A model generated the notes under the pieces. That model searched no databases and was not told the DNA's origin. It saw nothing but the letters and a program-made list of their open reading frames with translations. From contig CALCRU010000055.1 of the NCBI GenBank assembly GCA_937894335.1, positions 71,761 to 135,760 of the forward strand: a DNA stretch of 64,000 nucleotides, in the 5' to 3' direction. Made by a program: the position numbers and the translations under genes. The stretch is from an uncultured Treponema sp. GTDB lineage: Bacteria > Spirochaetota > Spirochaetia > Treponematales > Treponemataceae. Below, in pieces: positions 59,599-64,000 of the stretch; the first letter of the stretch is position 1; each line of letters starts with the position of its first letter.

Positions 59599-59904
59599 CT
59601 ACTTGAACAAAAGTGAATCCATAAGTGCCGAAAAAGCCTCCTTGTTTTTAGGAGTTGATTCCAGCGACTGTTTGTATTGGGAAATTGCAGTATCGTGGGC
59701 GGACTTTGCATTCGCCATTTTTTCCTTTGCCTCGCCTTCAAGCTGTTCGTACATAACGGAATACTGGGCTTTAAATTCGGCATCGGCTTTTGCGCGTGCG
59801 GCAGCAATACGGCTGTCAGCTTCGTCCTGTGCCTCGTGAATGACCAAAGCGGCTTCTTTTTCCACTTCAATCAAATGCTGAATCACATCAATTTCTTCAG
59901 CCAT
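59599..59904 (-). CDS. V/A-type ATPase small stalk subunit (G/H-like)
   Basis: 101 residues, one long Ala/Glu/Lys-rich coiled coil (IQHLIEVEKEAALVIHEAQD, ADSRIAAARAKADAEFKAQY), as in NtpF or AhaH, the partner of subunit E in the peripheral stalk. It is the first ATPase gene of the operon, 23 bases after ptsN, with Shine-Dalgarno GCGAGG. Confidence 0.82.
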   Translation of the reverse strand: MAEEIDVIQHLIEVEKEAALVIHEAQDEADSRIAAARAKADAEFKAQYSVMYEQLEGEAKEKMANAKSAHDTAISQYKQSLESTPKNKEAFSALMDSLLFK

Positions 59905-59927
59905 ATAAACCTCGCTTTACGAAAGGA

Positions 59928-60392
59928 TTACGAAATGGAAGCCTCATACTGGCAAACAAGTTCGTAAACCTGGCGTGCATTTTGTTTCTCTACGATTTCT
60001 TTTGCAAAAAGCGGATTCTGTAAAATAGACGCAAGCGCTTTTAACACCTTTAAATGCTTTTCGGTTTCCTGAGGAGAAGAAAGCACCATAAAGACAAGAT
60101 TGACGGGAGCCTTATCCAAAGCCTCGTAGTCAATTCCCTTACGGCTTATTCCTATTGCTCCTATTACACCCTTTACACAGTCGCAGTGACCGTGGGGAAC
60201 AGCAATGCCGTGAAGGATTCCAGTACTCATCTTTGATTCGCGGTCACGAAGTGCGGCCAAAGCCTGAGCCCTGTCTATTTCCGGCTGAACGGCTACAAGA
60301 GATTCCAAAAGTTCCTCAAAGAGTTCTTCCTTGTCGGAACTTTCCAACTGCATTATGACACTCTCTGGAGAAAAAACCTGATCAAGAACCAT
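59928..60392 (-). CDS. ptsN: PTS EIIA-Ntr-like protein (PtsN)
   Basis: 154 residues from the ATG at 60392, which has GGAGG 8 bases upstream; a TTG at 60428 is rejected. The phosphorylated His is in GILHGIAVPHGHCDCVKG near residue 65, and DRESKMSTG before it and FMVLSSPQETEKHLKVLKAL after it are typical of the fructose/Ntr EIIA domain. It is presumably regulatory rather than a sugar carrier, as no EIIB/C is near. Placement between secG and the ATPase genes suggests a link between nutrient state and ion pumping. Confidence 0.88.
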   Translation of the reverse strand: MVLDQVFSPESVIMQLESSDKEELFEELLESLVAVQPEIDRAQALAALRDRESKMSTGILHGIAVPHGHCDCVKGVIGAIGISRKGIDYEALDKAPVNLVFMVLSSPQETEKHLKVLKALASILQNPLFAKEIVEKQNARQVYELVCQYEASIS

Positions 60393-60417
60393 TGAATCAG
60401 CCTCCGTGTTAAGTAGG

Positions 60418-60744
60418 TTAGTCTTCAAGCCATGAACCAGCAGATGAAGCCTCGCTTTCTACAGTGCCTTCTACTTCGGCAGCCGTCTGGATAAGGTCTG
60501 AATCTGATGAAGGCGCCTTGTTGAGCAGTGCAAGGGAAAAGGCAATAATGATGAACAACGCGGCAAGTACGGCAGTTGTTTTGGTAAGCACAGAAGCTGA
60601 GCGTGCACCAAAAGCGGCAGACTGTCCGCCACCAAAAACACCGCCCATTCCGCCTTCGCTGTCATTCTGAATGACAATAAGCAGGATGGCCAATACGCAC
60701 ACTATGATAAATGCTACCAGAAGAATTGTTCTTACAACACCCAT
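60418..60744 (-). CDS. secG: Preprotein translocase subunit SecG
   Basis: 108 residues from the ATG at 60744, with GGAG 6 bases upstream. Two membrane helices (TILLVAFIIVCVLAILLIVI and AVLAALFIIIAFSLALL) flank the conserved loop QNDSEGGMGGVFGGGQSAAF of SecG. The C-terminal tail is acidic and longer than in E. coli. It begins the secG-ptsN-V-ATPase-usp operon, driven by a near-consensus promoter. Confidence 0.94.
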   Translation of the reverse strand: MGVVRTILLVAFIIVCVLAILLIVIQNDSEGGMGGVFGGGQSAAFGARSASVLTKTTAVLAALFIIIAFSLALLNKAPSSDSDLIQTAAEVEGTVESEASSAGSWLED

Positions 60745-60789
60745 TTTAAACTCCAAAGCCGATATTACGGCAGTTTTAATATGGTCTGT

Positions 60790-60818
60790 ATTTTATCGGA
60801 TTTGTGGCATTCAGTCAA
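60790..60818 (-). promoter_or_regulatory. Promoter of the secG-ptsN-V-ATPase operon
   Basis: Minus strand: TTGACT (60813-60818), 17 bases, TAAAAT (60790-60795), about 45 bases before the secG ATG. No other clear promoter is seen before the stress-protein gene 10 kb away. Confidence 0.75.
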
Positions 60819-61178
60819 GAATGGACGGGGGTGACAAAGTGCCAATCTAAAGAAGTTTGTGTACGCTACCAGAAAATGTGTCGGTCAAATCCACGGTTGC
60901 GCGTATTTGGTATTAGACTCGCCATGCTCGCACGCGCAAAGCGGATTTGCCGCCCCATTTTCTTACCGCATACACACCCACTTTTGCTTATGCATGTTTT
61001 CCCTACGCCTTCTGGTTGCCTAATGCCAAACTTAAAGACAAAGACTCTTAGCAAACAACATATGCAAGGGTTCTTCTTAGCCTAACCAGACTGTGATGCA
61101 GAGTGATTTTGCATTCTTTGCATACTATATGCTTAGCTTTATGAAACATAATAGCATTCAGTCAAGAATGGACTGGGG
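60807..61178 (+). repeat. 24-base direct repeats flanking 323 bases
   Basis: GCATTCAGTCAAGAATGGAC plus GGGG at 60807-60830 and GCATTCAGTCAAGAATGGAC plus TGGGG at 61154-61178. The left copy includes the -35 box of secG. The 323 bases between them include the dispersed repeat. Confidence 0.9.
60860..60976 (+). repeat. Dispersed intergenic repeat, copy 2
   Basis: Second copy of the repeat at 3897-4015, same orientation, about 90 percent identical by eye, from TGTACGCTACCAGAAAATG to the TTTTCTTACCGCATACACA region. Confidence 0.85.
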
Positions 61179-61922
61179 CTATGCAAACTTAAGGCAACAC
61201 TCGAAGACACACCTTTCACATTCCATTATGCGGATGAAGGTTTTGTCTTCCCCCGTGGGGGCTTTTTTTGCGTAGACACTCAGAAGCTGACCTTCTCGGC
61301 TTTCACCTGTATAGTGGACTTCCAAATCGCTTATGTCATGGGCCAGCAGAAAGTCATCGGTAAAGACGCACAGAGCAAGTTTTATGTACTCTATGTTGTT
61401 CATGTGATGGGACATGTCTATGTGGCAGGAGCGAACGGTCTGCTCAAAGGCAAAGTCTTCTTCTGTAAAATCCGTGGGGAATCGTTCAAAGGGTTCTTTA
61501 AAAACCGCCTCTCTAAAGTTTTCCCTTGGATAGGGAAGACCTGTAATTTTTAAGGGACGGTGGTTTTCTAAGCTGAGTACGCAGGCTTCCTGATTTGCAA
61601 GAAGCAGGGTCTTTCCCTGTCCGTCAAGAATTTCCGTATTAACATGGGTTCGCATGCCCAAATTGTCTATGGGGAAAGTACGAGCTGTTACCACTTCCCT
61701 CCACGAAGGCCTCCGCACAAAATGCACCCTAGTTTTTGTAAACACCCAAAAAGCATTAAATTTTTCCCGATAGATTACCCCATCGCATTCCATTGCGTTA
61801 AAGCATTCTGTAAGGTTGTCCTGCACAAGAAGCACAGACTGAGCTACACCCATCCTTAGGGAAGAATCAATAAATGCCGAAGAAACTTCCCTCTCGCTTT
61901 CAAAAACAAAGTTGCCGTCCAT
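61179..61922 (-). CDS. Acyl-ACP thioesterase
   Basis: 247 residues from the ATG at 61922, of the FatA/FatB-like family (PF01643), two hot-dog domains in one chain. It frees fatty acids from acyl carrier protein. The first domain has SLRMGVAQSVLLVQDNL and FWVFTKTRVHFVRRPSWREV; the second has SCHIDMSHHMNNIEYIKLAL, where Asn and His are catalytic candidates. There is no Shine-Dalgarno: TTGCGT, 17 bases, a perfect TATAAT and only 6 bases lead to the ATG, the best leaderless layout in the window. A TTG upstream at 61961 is rejected for the same reason. Confidence 0.85.
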   Translation of the reverse strand: MDGNFVFESEREVSSAFIDSSLRMGVAQSVLLVQDNLTECFNAMECDGVIYREKFNAFWVFTKTRVHFVRRPSWREVVTARTFPIDNLGMRTHVNTEILDGQGKTLLLANQEACVLSLENHRPLKITGLPYPRENFREAVFKEPFERFPTDFTEEDFAFEQTVRSCHIDMSHHMNNIEYIKLALCVFTDDFLLAHDISDLEVHYTGESREGQLLSVYAKKAPTGEDKTFIRIMECERCVFECCLKFA

Positions 61923-61928
61923 GCCCAC

Positions 61929-61957
61929 ATTATAGCAGGAAGAAAGTGTAGACGCAA
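61929..61957 (-). promoter_or_regulatory. Promoter of the thioesterase gene, leaderless layout
   Basis: Minus strand: TTGCGT (61952-61957), 17 bases ending TGC, TATAAT (61929-61934), then GTGGGC and ATG. Confidence 0.75.
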
Positions 61958-61989
61958 GCAAAAGCTCCTGCCTGCGTTACACATGACAC

Positions 61990-62175
61990 TTAGTTTGTTT
62001 TGCCTGTAATAGTAACATTACAGATAAACGGATAGGCACTTGCCGTAACGCTTGCACCTTTAAGGTTTGCCACATTGCTGAATGCATAAGGGCGGACTTC
62101 TTCAAAATTAAAGACTGGGTTGTTGGCTTTATAGCGGCTTTTGTTAACAGCGTTCCTAAAAAAATTGGTTAAACT
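61990..62175 (-). pseudogene. C-terminal remnant of a lost gene
   Basis: A 61-codon open stretch without a start codon that ends in TAA at 61990. It reads as ordinary protein (RNAVNKSRYKANNPVFNFEE, VRPYAFSNVANLKGASVTAS, AYPFICNVTITGKTN) and looks like the end of a secreted or surface protein with a beta-rich tail. Its parent is not recognised. It begins inside the end of the methyltransferase gene in another frame, so two damaged genes lie side by side. Confidence 0.5.
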
Positions 62176-63945
62176 TTAGTACATATTTGAAGATACAATT
62201 CTGTAATTTTTCCTGTTACAGACTGTACGGTATCCACGGTTACATTTCTTGCAAGACTTGAAATTTGTACATGAAGGGGATTTTTCTCGTCATACTCAGG
62301 TAAATTTAAATTTGATTTGTTCAAACTGTAACCGTTAGATTTAAATGTATTTTCGATATAACTTTTAACAATGTCGGAGTTTAATATGCCGCAGATATAG
62401 TACGCCTCGTTTTCGGATATGAAACTACCGTCCTTCTTTTGGCTTATTATTATTGTATGCTTTACACATATTGTCTGCTTTAATTCGTTCCAATCAGTTA
62501 CCGAAGGTTTTACAACTGTCGCACAGAAATTTGAATTGTCACGAGCTGCAACAATATAGGGGGCAAATGTATAGGAACCGATTTTTGACAGGGAATAGAA
62601 TTCTTTTCCCCTATGCATCATCTTGCTTTTTGAAGACTGAGAATCAATAAGCTCAATGTGCTTTGACAGATACAAATAGAGATTTTTATTGGAAGAAATC
62701 ATTTCTTCTTCTGGCACGGGATTTTTAACATTTTTCTCTGAATAAGGAACTATACAGTACTCGTTTTTTCTGTCATAAAAGAAAGGCTTAATGTTTGGTG
62801 CTGTCAGCATTGGATAAATGTACTCTGTTGGTAAATCCCAGCCTTTTTCAGGCATGTCATCGATCTTATATTTAGACAGTGCGAAATCCTTTTTCTTAAA
62901 GCAAAAATGATTTTTGCGTTTTGACATTCCGATTCCATTCAGCATATATAATTCCTGCGGAGTAAATTCAACTCCTGTTCTATAAGTATATGCCGTTTCA
63001 CCAACTATTGCCGAATAATCAAATTCATCTGACGAATAGGAAAATGCCGTAGAATTTTCTGAAACCTGAAGGACTTTACCATCTGTAAACAGAAGGTATT
63101 GTTTTGCCTCCTCATATGAAGCAGATTTATTTATGACATCATCACTTATTTTTCTGCTTCTGGATATATTTCTAACAGGGATTCCCTTTCTATAATCTTC
63201 TTTTCTGTATGAAAAATAATAAGTGTTAAAGTCCTGTGTAACAGGCTGGTCCTCGTACCTAAAAGGTCGGAGTGGGGCCAGCCAGCGGTCTATATTATTC
63301 AAATACAAGCGGACATTATTTTCATAATCAATATAAAAATTTCTGAATTCCTCATAAGAGTTTTGAGACATCAGACTATCCGGCATAAGAAATGCAAGGG
63401 TACCTGTTTTTGAAAGCCAGTTACTGGCTGTTACATTTGCAATAAGTGCACAAATATTAAGTTGAGTTCCGCCATACTGACCGCCATCATTGCAAAAAAT
63501 GTGCCTCACATCACAAAATTCCTTTATGCGGGCAGCATATGCTGCAGGCAGATGTTCCCATTTCACCCATGGAGGATTACCAACTATCAAATCAAATTCC
63601 GAGAAGCGTGCAATCATCATAAAGTTTGTGATAATCCTTACCCAAACCCCGTCCCAATGATTTTTATGCAGCTCAACAAGATTAGATGACATTTTTATAA
63701 GTTTATCTTTTAGCAAATCTGAATTCTTTTCTTTTTCCGTCAGTTGGCTGAAAATTGACATATACAGGATTTCAGCCTTGTCTGTTTTTACAAGAGACTG
63801 CAATTCATTCATGTTTTTTCCAAAGTCTGCTGACTTTACAAACCGAACGGGAAACACAGCCTCAAAGGGAAGTTTATTATTCACAATTCTATAGGAATAG
63901 CATTCAATGCCGTCTATCAATAACTTTTTAGGAATGATTGCAGAG
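62169..63945 (-). pseudogene. DNA adenine methyltransferase / type IIG R-M protein, 5' end cut by IS
   Basis: About 590 codons remain. The N6-adenine methylase motif IV is intact in FDLIVGNPPWVKWEHLP near residue 125, followed by LSKTGTLAFLMPDSLMSQN (motif VI-like) and a long C-terminal part with RTGVEFTPQELYMLNG and SENEAYYICGILNSDIV, the target-recognition layout of Eco57I-like type IIG enzymes. The SAM-binding motif I, normally upstream, is missing. The reading frame runs from an IS3-type terminal repeat at 63946, where the only start would be a TTG inside the IS end. The region looks more A/T-rich than its neighbours. It is probably inactive. Confidence 0.75.
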
Positions 63946-64000
63946 TGAACTGACCCCAAATTTTAGGACAGTTTAAGCAGCAACCTCGCTTGGAGTTTTC
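63946..64000 (-). mobile_element. End of an IS3-family (IS150-like) element
   Basis: TGAACTGACCCCAAATTTTA (63946-63965) continued by GGACA is typical of the terminal inverted repeat of IS3/IS150-type elements. The element continues beyond the window; the length and other end cannot be seen. Confidence 0.7.
63973..64000 (-). CDS. IS transposase C-terminus, partial
   Basis: Nine codons or fewer before a TAA at 63973-63975, reading KTPSEVAA, plausible as the last residues of an IS3-type OrfB integrase. The evidence is position next to the terminal repeat only. Confidence 0.4.

Larger units (their letters stand above)
60745..61178. other. Gene-free stretch with repeats
   Basis: 434 bases between secG and the thioesterase gene. 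It holds the secG promoter, two direct copies of a 24-base sequence covering its -35 box, and copy 2 of the dispersed repeat. No convincing gene is present. Confidence 0.7.

Overview
The window looks like a chromosome segment of a spirochaete of the genus Treponema, probably a free-living or gut-type species rather than T. pallidum. The main grounds are a cheA-(cheW::cheR-like)-cheX-cheY operon, a very long acidic TPR protein matching the periplasmic flagellar collar protein FlcA, a complete V/A-type ATPase operon, DapL, a DUF115 flagellin-modification protein and several spirochaete-type lipoproteins. Base composition is moderate, and most genes sit in short operons on the minus strand. All identifications come from reading the sequence; no database search was possible.

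Layout. 1-8 kb: end of a DegT-type aminotransferase, cheW, comF, a lipase-like protein, archaeal-type IMP cyclohydrolase, a small TrpR-like regulator, a two-gene ABC exporter, and tRNA-Pro and tRNA-Asp. 8-20 kb: a SurA/PpiD-like foldase, a DUF115 protein, then the minus-strand row tilS, a Ca-loop secreted protein, htrA-like protease, lepA; then rplY, tRNA-Gln, ispE-spoVG. 20-30 kb: trxA, a DTW-domain tRNA modifier, envelope proteins, a polyprenol-kinase-like protein and flcA. 30-39 kb: gpsA-ffh, ndk, a CapA-like protein, an O-methyltransferase, dgt, a FocA/NirC channel, a histone-H1-like Lys/Ala repeat protein and tRNA-Val. 39-45 kb: a 660-base gene-free stretch rich in hairpins, then the chemotaxis operon. 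45-51 kb: envelope proteins, dapL and a two-component system. 51-61 kb: one long minus-strand operon, secG-ptsN-V-ATPase (G,C,I,K,F,E,A,B,D)-usp. 61-64 kb: an acyl-ACP thioesterase, a gene remnant, and a DNA methyltransferase gene cut at its 5' end by an IS3-type element whose tip reaches the window end.

Working together: the chemotaxis array proteins, FlcA and DUF115 all serve motility. HtrA, the SurA-like foldase, SecG and Ffh serve export and envelope folding. The V-ATPase operon couples ion transport to ATP.

The most interesting signals are not a new operon. First, many genes have no Shine-Dalgarno but carry a sigma70-like promoter whose -10 box ends 6-8 bases before the ATG, which points to leaderless mRNAs (flcA, ndk, ispE, capA-like and others). 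Second, several unexplained repeats and hairpins lie in gene-free DNA: a 117-base dispersed repeat, a duplicated hairpin module, a tRNA-like fold, and a duplication of the secG promoter -35 region.
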